Positions 17,004-26,481 of a stretch of DNA of 64,000 nt are shown here, piece by piece; the stretch's first letter is position 1, and each line of letters starts with the position of its first letter. The position numbers were made by a program, and so were the translations under genes. Under the pieces are notes generated by a model. The model had not been told where the DNA came from. It made no database searches and saw nothing but the letters and a program-made list of their open reading frames with translations. Origin of the DNA: Endobacterium cereale (lineage in GTDB: Bacteria; Pseudomonadota; Alphaproteobacteria; Rhizobiales; Rhizobiaceae). Location: contig NZ_WIXI01000042.1 in assembly GCF_009617585.1 (NCBI RefSeq), forward strand, positions 62,001 through 126,000, given 5' to 3'.

Positions 17004-17921
17004 ATGCAAAAATTCGATTTTACCGATCTCAAGATATTCGTCTCTGCGCTCGACCGCGGAAGCCTTTCGGCAGCAGCCGAGGAGAACAACCTCGTCGTTG
17101 CTGCTTTGAGCACCCGGCTGAAGCGGCTGGAACGCGCTTTCAATCTCATTTTTTTCGAGCGAACGGGACGTGGCATAAGGCCGACGCTCGCGGGTCACAT
17201 GTTCGCCCGGCACGCCCGCACGATACTCGACGACGCCCGCAAGCTCGAGGTCAATCTCGAGGCTTTTGCCGAGGGGCGCAGCGGCACTGTCCGGGTTCTT
17301 TCCAACACGAACATGTTGTCGGAGCACATGCCGCAGGCACTCGCGCCATTCCTGAAAGACCACCCGGATATATTCGTATCGATGATCGACAAACCCAGCC
17401 ACGAGGTGGTCAATCTGCTTCGCAACGGTGATGCGGACATCGGTGTGGTTGCCGCATCGGCCGACATGAGTGGTCTCGAGCGCTGGAAATTTGTCCGCGA
17501 TCGGCTCGTGCTGATCGTGCCCGCCTTGTCGCCACTATCGGAGGCAACCCGTTTTTCGACCATTCTCGACTACCCGCTGATCAGCCTCCCGGAGAAAGTG
17601 GCGCTGTCACAGTTCCTTCGTCGTCAGGCCAATGAACTCGGTCGCAGGCCAAACGTTCGGCTTCGGTGTGAAAACTTCGAATCCATGAGCCGCATGGTAG
17701 AAAGAGGGGTGGGGATCGGCATCGTGCCCCAGTCCGCCGCACTTCGATATGGGCTGGCAATGAATTTCCGGGTTCTCCAGATCGATGAACCGTGGGCAGA
17801 GAGAGAATTGTATCTTTGCGTGCGAAACAGATCTCATCTGCCCAGCTATGCTGCCAATCTGCTGGATCATCTCCTTGCATATGTCGAATTGGTTCAATGC
17901 CAGGATATGAAAGTGCTTTAG
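17004..17921 (+). CDS. LysR family regulator divergent from the dehydrogenase operon
   Basis: A 305-residue LysR protein. MQKFDFTDLKIFVSALDRGS, LSAAAEENNLVVAALSTRLK and NLIFFERTGRGIRPTLAGHM form the winged helix-turn-helix; the effector domain has GTVRVLSNTNMLSEHMPQAL and DIGVVAASADMSGLERWKFV. The ATG at 17004 is preferred to a GTG three codons earlier because CAGG lies 8 bases before it. Its position, divergent from the cytochrome/FAD dehydrogenase operon with 281 bp between, makes that operon the probable target. The C-terminus has no unusual features. Confidence 0.88.
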   Translation: MQKFDFTDLKIFVSALDRGSLSAAAEENNLVVAALSTRLKRLERAFNLIFFERTGRGIRPTLAGHMFARHARTILDDARKLEVNLEAFAEGRSGTVRVLSNTNMLSEHMPQALAPFLKDHPDIFVSMIDKPSHEVVNLLRNGDADIGVVAASADMSGLERWKFVRDRLVLIVPALSPLSEATRFSTILDYPLISLPEKVALSQFLRRQANELGRRPNVRLRCENFESMSRMVERGVGIGIVPQSAALRYGLAMNFRVLQIDEPWAERELYLCVRNRSHLPSYAANLLDHLLAYVELVQCQDMKVL

Positions 17922-18066
17922 CAACTTAGGCTCTATATGCCTCTAGCCTTGGAAGGATTCTAACCATTGGCGCCTGTATCGCACCTTATCAAGCACTGAA
18001 ATAATGTTCTTATTCAAAAAGGGGAATTATCACAGCGATTTTTCTGCGGAATTCCAAGACAGAAGT

Positions 18067-18972
18067 TCAGATCTTTCCGCCTAAAGCATCCTTTGGGAAT
18101 TCGGCTGCAAGCCGGTCGATGAATTTTCGCACGGCAGGCGGAAGGCCGCGGCGGGTCGTGAACACGAGATGGACCAGCCCCTTCATGCCGCGCCATGAGG
18201 GCAAGACGCGGACGAGCTTGCCTTCTTCAAGCGCCTGCCGGCAGGTGTGATCCGGTAGCAGCGCCACGCCGATCCCGGCGATTGCCGCGGCTCTCACTGC
18301 GGTGAAATCCGCGCAGCCCATCCTCGGCTCGTGACGCAGGCTGTGGGTAAGACCGTCCTCCGTTTCCAAAAACCAGTCGATCTCGCCTTGGTCGTCGACC
18401 GTCGACAGTGTTGGATGATCGGCAAGGTCCTTGATGCTACCGATCCGACTTGCAATCTGCGGGCTTGCGACAAGAATGCGGATCGAATGTCCGAGCGAGC
18501 GCATGGTGAGCGAGGCATCCCCATCCAGCGATGTGCGCACGCGCAGCGCGATATCGATCTGCTCCTCGATCAGGTCGACGGGCCGGTCAATCGCGACGAG
18601 CTGCAGGCGAACTTTCGGATATTGCGAAAGGAACCGTGTCACAAGCCCGGAGATCGGCTCAACCAGGCCGGTCGGACAGCTCATCCGGATCAGGCCATGC
18701 GGCTCCGACTGCGCCTCCGCAACCAGCCCCTCGGCCCGCTCGGCCTCCGCCAGCATCGCCTTGCAGCGTTCGTAGAAGGATTGGCCGACATCCGTGACCC
18801 GGAAACGCCGGCTCGACCGTTCGATCAGCCTGACGCCGAGACGCGCCTCCAACCCGGCAATCCGCCTGCTCAGCTTCGACTTCGGCTCCCTCAGCGCGCG
18901 TCCTGCCGCCGCAAAGCCGCCATGCGACACCACCTCGGCGAAATAGACCAGATCGTTGAGATCGGACCGCAT
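18067..18972 (-). CDS. LysR family regulator divergent from an SDR gene
   Basis: 301 residues beginning [20 protein letters not shown], with [20 protein letters not shown] as the recognition region and [40 protein letters not shown] and [20 protein letters not shown] belong to the effector domain. The [10 protein letters not shown] element is typical of LysR proteins that control neighbouring short-chain dehydrogenases or quinone reductases. The SDR gene is transcribed the opposite way, 111 bp away, and is the likely target. Confidence 0.9.
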   Translation of the reverse strand: MRSDLNDLVYFAEVVSHGGFAAAGRALREPKSKLSRRIAGLEARLGVRLIERSSRRFRVTDVGQSFYERCKAMLAEAERAEGLVAEAQSEPHGLIRMSCPTGLVEPISGLVTRFLSQYPKVRLQLVAIDRPVDLIEEQIDIALRVRTSLDGDASLTMRSLGHSIRILVASPQIASRIGSIKDLADHPTLSTVDDQGEIDWFLETEDGLTHSLRHEPRMGCADFTAVRAAAIAGIGVALLPDHTCRQALEEGKLVRVLPSWRGMKGLVHLVFTTRRGLPPAVRKFIDRLAAEFPKDALGGKI

Positions 18973-19083
18973 AATCGTTCTCCATATGGAACGCTAGGTG
19001 ATGAAATTGCTGACTATTGCTTTCAGCGTTCTACATTCATGTTCTCCTTCAGCGGCAACGGGCCGTCAACAAGGAGCAGAACA
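18973..19083. promoter_or_regulatory. Divergent promoter region between LysR and SDR genes
   Basis: A 111-bp region with a 10-bp palindrome TCCATATGGA at 18981-18990, close to the LysR start, and a GCGTTCTACATTCATG stretch nearer the SDR gene. AAGGAG at about 19071 is the SDR ribosome site. Assignment as the LysR operator is positional inference. Confidence 0.35.
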
Positions 19084-19836
19084 ATGACCGGTAAGTTTGA
19101 AAACAAAGTCGTCGTCGTCACCGGCGGAACAAGCGGTATCGGCCTCGCAACCGCAAAGGCCTTCTCCAGCCAAGGCGCCTTCGTCTTCATCACCGGCCGC
19201 CGCAAGGAAGCACTCGACGCCGCCGTCAGGGAGATTGGTGGACGCGTGACCGGCGTACAGGCCGATATGAGCAAGCTTTCCGATATCGACCGTCTCTATG
19301 ACGCCGTACAGCAGCAGCACGCCCAGATCGACGTCATCTTCGCCAATGCCGGCGGCGGCGAGATGGCGGTCCTCGGAGCGATCACGGAAGAGCATTTCCA
19401 GAAGACATTCGACACCAATGTCAAAGGCACGCTCTTTACCGTCCAGAAGGCATTACCGCTGCTGCGCGACGGTGCGTCGATCATTCTCACCTCGTCTACG
19501 ACCAGCATTTCGGGTACGCCGGCCTTCAGCGTCTATTCGGCGACGAAGGCGGCCGTGCGGAACTTTGCCCGCAACTGGATTCTCGACCTGAAGGACCGCC
19601 ATATCCGCGTCAACGCCGTCAGCCCTGGCGTCACCGATACGGCCGGCCTCAACGAGCTGTTCGGCAATGGCGAGAGCGCCGAGAACACCAAGGCCTATCT
19701 CGCCAGCCTCATTCCCGCCGGCCGGATCGGCCAGCCGGAAGAGATCGCGAAGGCCGTGCTCTTCCTCGCCTCAGACGAGGCTTCATTCGTCAACGGCGTC
19801 GAACTCTTCGTCGATGGTGGGCAGGTGCAGATCTGA
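19084..19836 (+). CDS. Short-chain dehydrogenase/reductase
   Basis: A 250-residue classical [23 protein letters not shown] is the TGxxxGIG cofactor loop (residues 8-27); [20 protein letters not shown] has the NAG motif; the catalytic Ser is in [20 protein letters not shown] and the Tyr-x-x-x-Lys in [10 protein letters not shown], followed by [14 protein letters not shown]. The sequence after the Gly-rich loop ([10 protein letters not shown]) favours NADPH. The ATG at 19084 has AAGGAG 7 bases upstream. The following SnoaL/NTF2-like gene is decayed. Substrate unknown. Confidence 0.92.
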   Translation: MTGKFENKVVVVTGGTSGIGLATAKAFSSQGAFVFITGRRKEALDAAVREIGGRVTGVQADMSKLSDIDRLYDAVQQQHAQIDVIFANAGGGEMAVLGAITEEHFQKTFDTNVKGTLFTVQKALPLLRDGASIILTSSTTSISGTPAFSVYSATKAAVRNFARNWILDLKDRHIRVNAVSPGVTDTAGLNELFGNGESAENTKAYLASLIPAGRIGQPEEIAKAVLFLASDEASFVNGVELFVDGGQVQI

Positions 19837-19863
19837 TCGCCCTTGATTGAAAGGAGCACGACG

Positions 19864-20202
19864 CTGGCAGACATCGCCACATTGCTGGAGCGAAACCTGC
19901 AGGAGATCTTCGCGGAGGGCGACGACGCCCTCCGCCGCAAGGTCGCCGGCGAGATTCTTTACGAAGACGCAGTCTTTGTGGAACCCCATGGGGATCTATC
20001 GCGGCCGTGACGAGATTGTCCGCGTTGACGGCGTCATCCGCGCCCTGCATCCGACTTTCCGGTACACGACCATCGCGGCAGCGGACGTGCTCCACGACAA
20101 GGCGGGACCGACTTCATCATCGCAAGGGACGGAAACATCGCCGCGGTCTATCTCTTCTTTGACGGTACGCCCGATCCGACAAATCCGCCGATCCTACTCT
20201 GA
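19864..20202 (+). pseudogene. SnoaL/NTF2-like protein, decayed (start lost, frameshift, internal deletion)
   Basis: Directly after the SDR gene, AAAGGAG precedes a CTG where an ATG would be expected. The frame then reads LADIATLLERNLQEIFAEGD and reaches ILYEDAVFVEPHG. One extra G in the GGGG run near 19990 shifts the frame; the next reads IYRGRDEIVRVDGVIRALHP and TFRYTTIAAADVLHDKAG. A second break, apparently a deletion of some tens of bases near 20103, is followed by DFIIARDGNIAAVYLFFDGT and a normal stop at 20200. The pieces together are typical of the nuclear-transport-factor-2-like proteins often paired with SDR genes. Confidence 0.75.
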
Positions 20203-20495
20203 TCCCCAAAATCTGGAACAGGTTGTGGCGCTCAGATCAAGCGTCGAGCGACACATGAAGGATCAAGCTCTAGAACATATATGGCATCGCGACCCGTAAG
20301 ATATTGTGATTAAACAAGTAATCCCCGTCCATTCGGCGCTAACCAACCATAGAATCGCCAATCAACATACGTTTGCGCGCAACGTTTTTATCGCGCCACG
20401 GGTTGGCATTGGGTGCCGGTGGGATCAAATGTCACAACAAAATACGAGAATGCCTCTTCAATGCAGACGGAATTTATACGTGAAAGCCACGCCAG

Positions 20496-22541
20496 TCATA
20501 TCTTGGCGATCTCGTTCGCCAGTTGATCCTGCGTATATGGCTTTGAAAGCCGCGCGGCATCCACATCCACTCCCGCTGGCAAATCCGCATAACCGGTGGC
20601 CAAGAGGACTGGAAGATTGGGCCGCAATTGTTTCGTGTGCCTTACCAACTCTCCGCCGTTCATGCCCGGCATCGAATAATCCGTAATCATCAGATCGAAC
20701 GCCTCGCCCGTCTGGAGGACATCGAGCGCTTCCGCACCCGAGTGAACCTCGACGACCTCGTGGCCGAGATCCATGATCATATCTGCAGAACTCATGGCGA
20801 TAAGCACATCGTCGTCGACCAGAAGTATCCGTTTCGGCCCCTGATTGATGATTGGCGTTATCGGCACTGGGGTGAGGTCCAAAGCCTGAATGACGTCTGC
20901 CGCAGCCACCGGAATCCATAATTCCGCAGTCGTGCCGACACCGACAGCACTTTCGAGAACAAATTTGCCTCCAAGCTGCAAGGCTAGGCCATGGATCATC
21001 GAAAGGCCGAGCCCCGTCCCTTTGCCCAATTCCTTGGTCGAAAAGAACGGTTCAACGGCCTTAGCGAGTGTGGCGCTATCCATCCCGTTCCCGGTATCCG
21101 TGAGCGCCAAAACATTATAACGCCCGTCGACCAGATCGCTTTGGTCGCCTTCGACCATCTTCTCCGACAATCGTATCCGGATGGCACCACCATCCGGCAT
21201 GGCATCGCGTGAATTGACGGCGAGATTGAGCAGCGCCAACTCCACCTGGTTGGCATCGGCAAGTACAGGCGGCAGGTTGTCGGAAAATTCGGTTTCGAGA
21301 GAGACCTCAGGCCCGACAGACCGGCTGAGCAATTCCTGCATGCCCTCAACGAGTTGGCGAAGGTCTACCGGCTTGACCTGAAGGTCTTGCCGGCGGGCGA
21401 ATGCCAGCAATCGCTGGGTCAAAGACGCACCCCGCCGCGCGCCTTGCAACGCGCCGTCGGTCAACCGGACAAGCCGCGGATCATCGGCAACCGATTTCCT
21501 GAGCATCTCGAGATTGCCAAGCACAGCCATGAGGAGGTTGTTGAAATCGTGAGCGACGCCACCCGTCAACTGGCCGATCGCTTCGAGTTTCTGTGACTGC
21601 CTGAGCTGATCCTCCGCCTTTTGTCGTTGAGCGACCTCCGCAAGCACGACCGAATGTGCATCCTCCAGTTCGGCAGTTCGGGCAGCAACCCGCTCTTCAA
21701 GGACTTCATTCAGCCGTCTCTGGTGTTCTTCGGCGTTTCGCCTTTCAGTAATATTGGCGGACACTCCAACAAGTTTTACAGCCTGCCCTGCCCGATTTCG
21801 GTAGAGTTGTGCCCTGATTTCCGCCCAATGAACGCTACCATCCGGCCAGATCGTCCGATATTCGATCGCGTAGTCGATACCCGTTTCGATTGTCGCCGCA
21901 ACGGCAGTCTGCATGCGCTCCTGGTCTTCCGGATGGATGCTGGCGATAAGATCACCGTAGGTGAAACCATCGTCTGCGCTGCGGCCGAATATTGATCGAC
22001 ATGTGGTCGAGGTCGTCAGGACCAGACTATCGAGATCAAGTTCCCAGGCACCGAGCCGGCCGGCTTCCAGCGCTGTCGCCAATCGGCGCTCGCCCTCGTC
22101 GAGAGCTTCAATTCTCGAACGCGCTTCATATTGGCGGCGTCGCCCGCGCATGGCCGTGCGCGCGACGCTGACGAAGGTCGTTGCGTGAAACGGCCGTTCG
22201 ATAAAGTTCACATTGCCCAAAACTTCCAAAAGCCGCGCTGCGGCCGGATTTCGCTCCGGCCCTCCGCCGCGCTGAGTCAGGACGATGAACGGTATATCCG
22301 ACCAGCTCGGTTGGTTCTTGACCCACTGCGAAAGCGGTCGAAGGTCGGCACTACGCACAGCCTCTTCAGTGACCACGACGAGACCGACATCCTCGTTCAT
22401 CTGCCTGAGCAGATCCGGCAGATCTCGAACAACGGCCGCCTTGTACCCCGCCTCAAGCAGAAGCGAACAAGCGATCTGAGAATCGCGCCCGGTCGGCGCG
22501 AGGACAAGATTGAGAATGCCGCTGTCAGGAATTGCCGTCAC
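20496..22541 (-). CDS. Hybrid sensor histidine kinase with N-terminal degenerate receiver and PAS domain
   Basis: From the GTG at 22541 the product has 681 residues. Residues 8-120 look like a receiver domain but the usual phospho-Asp strand reads VGLVVVTEEAV and the usual Lys is Arg (NFIERPFH), so it is probably inactive. A PAS domain follows (about 150-265, with WELDLDSLVLTTS and IEYRTIWPDGSVHWAEIRAQ), then a coiled coil. QSQKLEAIGQLTGGVAHDFN holds the phosphorylated His (about 331). HATPase boxes are NLAVNSRDAMPDGG, DTGNGM and GKGTGLGLSM. A C-terminal receiver has RILLVDDDV and the phospho-Asp in LMITDYSMPGMNG (about 621). The start is uncertain: longer TTG-initiated forms are possible. 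The gene overlaps the end of the KaiC-like gene. Confidence 0.88.
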   Translation of the reverse strand: MTAIPDSGILNLVLAPTGRDSQIACSLLLEAGYKAAVVRDLPDLLRQMNEDVGLVVVTEEAVRSADLRPLSQWVKNQPSWSDIPFIVLTQRGGGPERNPAAARLLEVLGNVNFIERPFHATTFVSVARTAMRGRRRQYEARSRIEALDEGERRLATALEAGRLGAWELDLDSLVLTTSTTCRSIFGRSADDGFTYGDLIASIHPEDQERMQTAVAATIETGIDYAIEYRTIWPDGSVHWAEIRAQLYRNRAGQAVKLVGVSANITERRNAEEHQRRLNEVLEERVAARTAELEDAHSVVLAEVAQRQKAEDQLRQSQKLEAIGQLTGGVAHDFNNLLMAVLGNLEMLRKSVADDPRLVRLTDGALQGARRGASLTQRLLAFARRQDLQVKPVDLRQLVEGMQELLSRSVGPEVSLETEFSDNLPPVLADANQVELALLNLAVNSRDAMPDGGAIRIRLSEKMVEGDQSDLVDGRYNVLALTDTGNGMDSATLAKAVEPFFSTKELGKGTGLGLSMIHGLALQLGGKFVLESAVGVGTTAELWIPVAAADVIQALDLTPVPITPIINQGPKRILLVDDDVLIAMSSADMIMDLGHEVVEVHSGAEALDVLQTGEAFDLMITDYSMPGMNGGELVRHTKQLRPNLPVLLATGYADLPAGVDVDAARLSKPYTQDQLANEIAKI

Positions 22542-24033
22542 CCTCTTCGGACGCAACCATGAGTGTCTTGTCGCCTCCGACAAATGTCGGAACGCCGCGC
22601 AGAACACCCTGGAAGGACGAAAGCGGTTCGCCAAGTGTCAGACCGTTACCACCGATAGTGAATTCGCGGATAGTATCCTCGTGTTTTCCTGTTCGTTTTT
22701 TGATGACCGAGACCGCTCTTCGAACCTTGCCGAGAGCTTCGAAGTAGCGAAGCAAAATGACGGTATCGGCAAGATAGGTGACATCTACCGGCGACTTCAT
22801 GTCTCCGACGAGGCCATGTTGCGCAACCGTCAAGAAAGTGGTCGCCCCTTGACGGTTCAGGAATTGCAAAAGCTCGTGCATGTGCAGGATGAGGGCGTTT
22901 TCTTCCGGCATCGATGCCTGATAGCCGTTGATGCTGTCGATCACCACCGTCTTTGCCTCGAACACTGCAACGCGATCGCGGACGCGTTGTGCAAACTCAC
23001 CCGGCGACAACTCAGCAGCGTCAAGCTGCTCGATGTGGAGCTTTCCTTCGTCGCGAAGTCGCTCGAAATCGAAGCCCAGGGCTTTCATCCTGTCGAACAG
23101 CAATCCGAGTTCTTCGTCGAATACAAAGACCGCCGCTTTCTCGCCGCGCCGAACCGCCGCATCGACAAACTGCAAAGCAAAAAGGCTTTTGCCAGTGCCC
23201 GCCGGGCCGATCAGCAACGTGCTGGAGCCGCGCTCGAGGCCACCACCCAGCAGACCATCGAGAGCCGGGACGCCACTTCCCACCGGCTCTCTGGTAAAAC
23301 TCGTCTTGTGCTCGATGGCACGCAGCCGCGGAAAGACGTCCACGCCTCCTGTGCGAATGATGAAATCATGAAAGCCGCCGCGAAACGCCTGACCGCGATA
23401 TTTGACGACACGTACGCGCCGACGCTCGGAGCCGTAGTCGGGCGCAAGTTGCTCGAGGTGAATGACACCGTGCACCACGCTATGGACCGTTTTATCCAGA
23501 ACGTCGGACGTCATGTCATCAAGGAGCAGAACGGTGGCACCTGACCGCGCGAAGAAGTGTTTCAGGGCAAGTATCTGGCGCCGATAACGCAATGAACTCT
23601 GTGCCAGCAGACGGATTTCAGACAGGCTGTCGATAACAACCCGACTTGGCTTCAAGCGCTCGAAGGATTCAAATATCAGTTTTGTCGTTTCGCCGAGCTC
23701 GAGGTCTGACGAATAGAGAAGGCTTTGTTGCTGATCCGCGTCAAGAAGACTTTCAGGCGGAACAAGCTCGAATATCTTGAGATTATCACCCAGTTCGAAG
23801 TCATGGGAGACGGCAGTATCCCTTAGCTCCTCCTCTGTTTCCGAAAGCGTAATGTAAAGGCACGGCTCGCCCAGATTTACACCTTCCATAAGAAACTGAA
23901 GCGCAATCGTGGTCTTTCCCGAACCGGGAGCACCTTCCAATAGAAAAACATGCTTCCGGGTCAGTCCACCCGCCAGGATTTCATCAAGACCGGCGACGCC
24001 TGTCCTAGCTTTGGCTTTACGCCCTTCTGTCAT
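22525..24033 (-). CDS. KaiC-like double-domain RecA ATPase
   Basis: 502 residues with two tandem KaiC/RecA domains. The first begins RTGVAGLDEILAGGLTRKHV with Walker A GAPGSGKT at 34-41, a catalytic Glu pair in LSETEEEL at 67-68, and RVVIDSLSEIRLL as Walker B. The second begins VGSGVPALDGLLGGGLERGS with Walker A GPAGTGKS at 276-283 and Walker B TVVIDSINGYQASM. No KaiA or KaiB genes are present, so a circadian role is not implied; non-clock KaiC homologues are paired with histidine kinases in many bacteria. It overlaps the downstream kinase gene by at least 17 bp, implying coupled expression. Confidence 0.9.
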   Translation of the reverse strand: MTEGRKAKARTGVAGLDEILAGGLTRKHVFLLEGAPGSGKTTIALQFLMEGVNLGEPCLYITLSETEEELRDTAVSHDFELGDNLKIFELVPPESLLDADQQQSLLYSSDLELGETTKLIFESFERLKPSRVVIDSLSEIRLLAQSSLRYRRQILALKHFFARSGATVLLLDDMTSDVLDKTVHSVVHGVIHLEQLAPDYGSERRRVRVVKYRGQAFRGGFHDFIIRTGGVDVFPRLRAIEHKTSFTREPVGSGVPALDGLLGGGLERGSSTLLIGPAGTGKSLFALQFVDAAVRRGEKAAVFVFDEELGLLFDRMKALGFDFERLRDEGKLHIEQLDAAELSPGEFAQRVRDRVAVFEAKTVVIDSINGYQASMPEENALILHMHELLQFLNRQGATTFLTVAQHGLVGDMKSPVDVTYLADTVILLRYFEALGKVRRAVSVIKKRTGKHEDTIREFTIGGNGLTLGEPLSSFQGVLRGVPTFVGGDKTLMVASEEGDGNS

Positions 24034-24240
24034 TATCTACTCCGCTCGATATCTGAACGGGTTATATCAATGAAATCCCGTCAGGGCATTCAATATAAGA
24101 TTGGTCTGATAGCGTACAATTCAAGTTTTTGGCGACGGACGGCACCAAAAAATCTTGGAGGACCTCGACGACAACAGAGCGGCAATACCGCAACACGCGA
24201 TTGCCTGAAGATCTCATCGGACAGCAAGAAACATCCGGAA

Positions 24241-24852
24241 TCACGTCGCGACCGGCGCCGGCAACACCCGTGCAGGAAAAATGTTGAGCGCAGCATACTG
24301 CAGCAGCATGATCGTCTTCGCGTCTCGAATGGCGCCGGCTGCGATCATCGCCAGCGCTTCCTCGATCGTCGTCTCCATCACAGCAATATCTTCGCCCTCA
24401 TCCTCATTTCCACCGCCCTGTGACCTGCGATCGTCAGGTTCGTATTCACCAACAAAGAAATGCAACCGCTCCGTGACCGAGCCTGGGCTCATGAAGGCAT
24501 CGAATATCTGGCGGACGTCGCGAACCTGAAACCCCGTCTCTTCCTCGACCTCCGCCCGGATCCGCACGTCCGGCTCTGCATTGTCGAGAAGCCCCGCGGG
24601 TGCTTCGATCAGCAGATCATCATGGCCGTTCACGAAAGCCGGATAGCGGAACTGCCGCGTCAGGATCACAGTCCGTCGGGCAAGATCGTAGAGCAGGATA
24701 GTCGCGCCGTTTCCACGGTCATATGTTTCGCGCGATTGCTTTTGCCAGCTGCCGTCTGTCCGGCGAAATGAGAAGATCGTCTTTCTCAGCACGTACCAAT
24801 CATCGGAGAGGATAGTCACGTTTTCAACGCGAATGCGATCGGCAATGCTCAT
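24241..24852 (-). CDS. NudK-like Nudix hydrolase (nucleotide-sugar pyrophosphatase)
   Basis: A 203-residue Nudix protein starting MSIADRIRVENVTILSDDWY. The Nudix box region is APAGLLDNAEPDVRIRAEVE then EETGF, with the catalytic Glu residues in place but the usual Arg replaced by Ala, as accepted in NudK-type proteins. The preceding VILTRQFRYPAFVNG and the following FDAFMSPGSVTERLHFFVGE are typical of NudK, which splits GDP-mannose. The start at 24852 is preferred because GGAGCC lies upstream; an ATG four codons earlier has no ribosome site. It is divergent from the DeoR gene. Confidence 0.86.
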   Translation of the reverse strand: MSIADRIRVENVTILSDDWYVLRKTIFSFRRTDGSWQKQSRETYDRGNGATILLYDLARRTVILTRQFRYPAFVNGHDDLLIEAPAGLLDNAEPDVRIRAEVEEETGFQVRDVRQIFDAFMSPGSVTERLHFFVGEYEPDDRRSQGGGNEDEGEDIAVMETTIEEALAMIAAGAIRDAKTIMLLQYAALNIFPARVLPAPVAT

Positions 24853-24956
24853 GGCTGGCTCCATTTAAACGAGCGCGCGTCAGGCGGGCTCTGGATTAGC
24901 GCGAGCATTCGTGCAATATCGTGCAGAGTCAAGAAATTTCCTGCAGTGAGTGATTT

Positions 24957-25712
24957 ATGCTGACGACCGAACGAAAAGCGTTGATTCAACAGGTCCTTCG
25001 CCGCGACGGACGATTGATCGCCAAATCATTCGCCCACGAACTCGGCGTATCCGAAGATACGATCCGCCGAGACTTGCGTGAACTGGCGACTGAGGGGTTG
25101 TTGCAAAGAGTGCATGGCGGCGCCCTTCCTGCGTCAGGAGCCACCGCGGATTTTCCATCACGCCAGACGACTGCGTCGTCGGCCAAGAACGCCCTTGGGC
25201 TTGCGGCCGCTCGCATGATCCAACCGGGCCAAATCGCCTTTCTGGATGGCGGCACGACGAATGTGCAACTCGCGCGGCAACTGCCTCCCGGTCTGAAAGC
25301 GACGATCATCACCCACAGTCCCAGCATCGCCGTGGAGTTGGCACAACATCCACTGGTAGACGTGGAGCTGATTGGCGGCAGAATTTTCAAGCATTCGATC
25401 GTCACGATGGGATCGATCAGTGCGGAGGCAATCTCGCGCATTCGCGCTGATCTGTTTTTCATGGGCGTAACGGGCCTCCACCCCGAAACCGGAGCGACCA
25501 CAGGCGATGGTGAAGAAGCTGCAATCAAACGGTTGATCGCTTGCCAGTCTGCCGAAACAGTCGTCCTCGCAACCCGTGAGAAGCTTGGTGCAGCATCTCC
25601 TTACCGGATCGTCCCATTGGCTGAGATCACGACCCTGGTCGTGGAAACTGGAGATTATGCGGACGCAAAGCAGATGTTCCAGCATGAAACTATTAGCGTC
25701 GTGAACGCGTAA
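24957..25712 (+). CDS. DeoR family transcriptional regulator
   Basis: 251 residues. The helix-turn-helix is in MLTTERKALIQQVLRRDGRL and LGVSEDTIRRDLRELATEGL, followed by the hallmark QRVHGGALP. The C-terminal sugar-phosphate-sensor domain has QIAFLDGGTTNVQLARQLPP, ATIITHSPSIAVELA, VELIGGRIFKHSIVTMGSIS and LFFMGVTGLHPETGATTGDG. Most DeoR proteins repress sugar or nucleoside pathways, but no such operon lies beside this gene. Inducer and targets unknown. Confidence 0.9.
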   Translation: MLTTERKALIQQVLRRDGRLIAKSFAHELGVSEDTIRRDLRELATEGLLQRVHGGALPASGATADFPSRQTTASSAKNALGLAAARMIQPGQIAFLDGGTTNVQLARQLPPGLKATIITHSPSIAVELAQHPLVDVELIGGRIFKHSIVTMGSISAEAISRIRADLFFMGVTGLHPETGATTGDGEEAAIKRLIACQSAETVVLATREKLGAASPYRIVPLAEITTLVVETGDYADAKQMFQHETISVVNA

Positions 25713-25899
25713 TCTGCGTAAGGCCAGCGAACGGGAGCGGTTCAAGAGATGCTGCATCGTCCGCAAAGTGGACTTTGGACGAGGAAAGAGACCGCTATCG
25801 CGGCTATCCAGCCGGAGGGATGGATTTGCAAGGTGCAGCTATGATCCGCAAAAATAATTACAATAGGATTGGAAGCCGTACAACCTCGCTGGTTTGCGC

Positions 25900-26430
25900 A
25901 TGAGCGGCGAACGGGCAGTTATCGACCCACTGACCCAGGCTTCGGTTACGATCGCCTGGGTCATTCTGCTGAACAAGCCATTCTACCCACTCTATGTCTG
26001 GTATCTCGCTGGCAACGGCGTGATCGCTTCGCTCGCCACTTTGATCGCCGCTCCATTCTATCTCGCGATCCCTCTCATCGCCCATCGTTCGTCACTTGCT
26101 GCACGGGTCGCCCTTCCCGTTATCGGAACGCTGGACACGCTGTTCGAGACAAAACTGTTTGGTCAGGGGTCCGGCACGGAACTGTTATTTGCGGCCTGCA
26201 TCATGCTGGCAGCGCTTTCCTTTCGGGACCAGGAAAGATGGTGGCAGCGCGGCGTTGCCGTTTTGGTGTTCGGCGTCTTCGTGATTTCGCGTAGCTTCGC
26301 AGCATCGCCCCTGTATCACTGGTCAGAGCACGATCTTGCTGCATTCTTCAATCTGAACACTTTTGCAGCTGCGAGCCTGATGACCTTCATCGCCTTACGG
26401 TACGCAGGCAGCAGAGACCGTGGGACCTAA
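25900..26430 (+). CDS. Integral membrane protein of unknown function
   Basis: A 176-residue protein starting MSGERAVIDPLTQASVTIAW. Five or six hydrophobic segments cover most of its length (VTIAWVILLNKPFYPLYVWY; GVIASLATLIAAPFYLAIPL; VALPVIGTLDTLFETKLFGQ; TELLFAACIMLAALSF; GVAVLVFGVFVISRSFA; AASLMTFIAL). Polar conserved-looking spots are GTLDTLFETKLFGQGSGTE and YHWSEHDLAAFFNLN. I do not recognise the family. An in-frame TTG two codons earlier is an alternative start; neither has a strong ribosome site. Confidence 0.7.
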   Translation: MSGERAVIDPLTQASVTIAWVILLNKPFYPLYVWYLAGNGVIASLATLIAAPFYLAIPLIAHRSSLAARVALPVIGTLDTLFETKLFGQGSGTELLFAACIMLAALSFRDQERWWQRGVAVLVFGVFVISRSFAASPLYHWSEHDLAAFFNLNTFAAASLMTFIALRYAGSRDRGT

Positions 26431-26481
26431 AACACCGGACAATTGTTAGCTTGGCCAGAAGACTTAATAGGGAGGAAGGCG

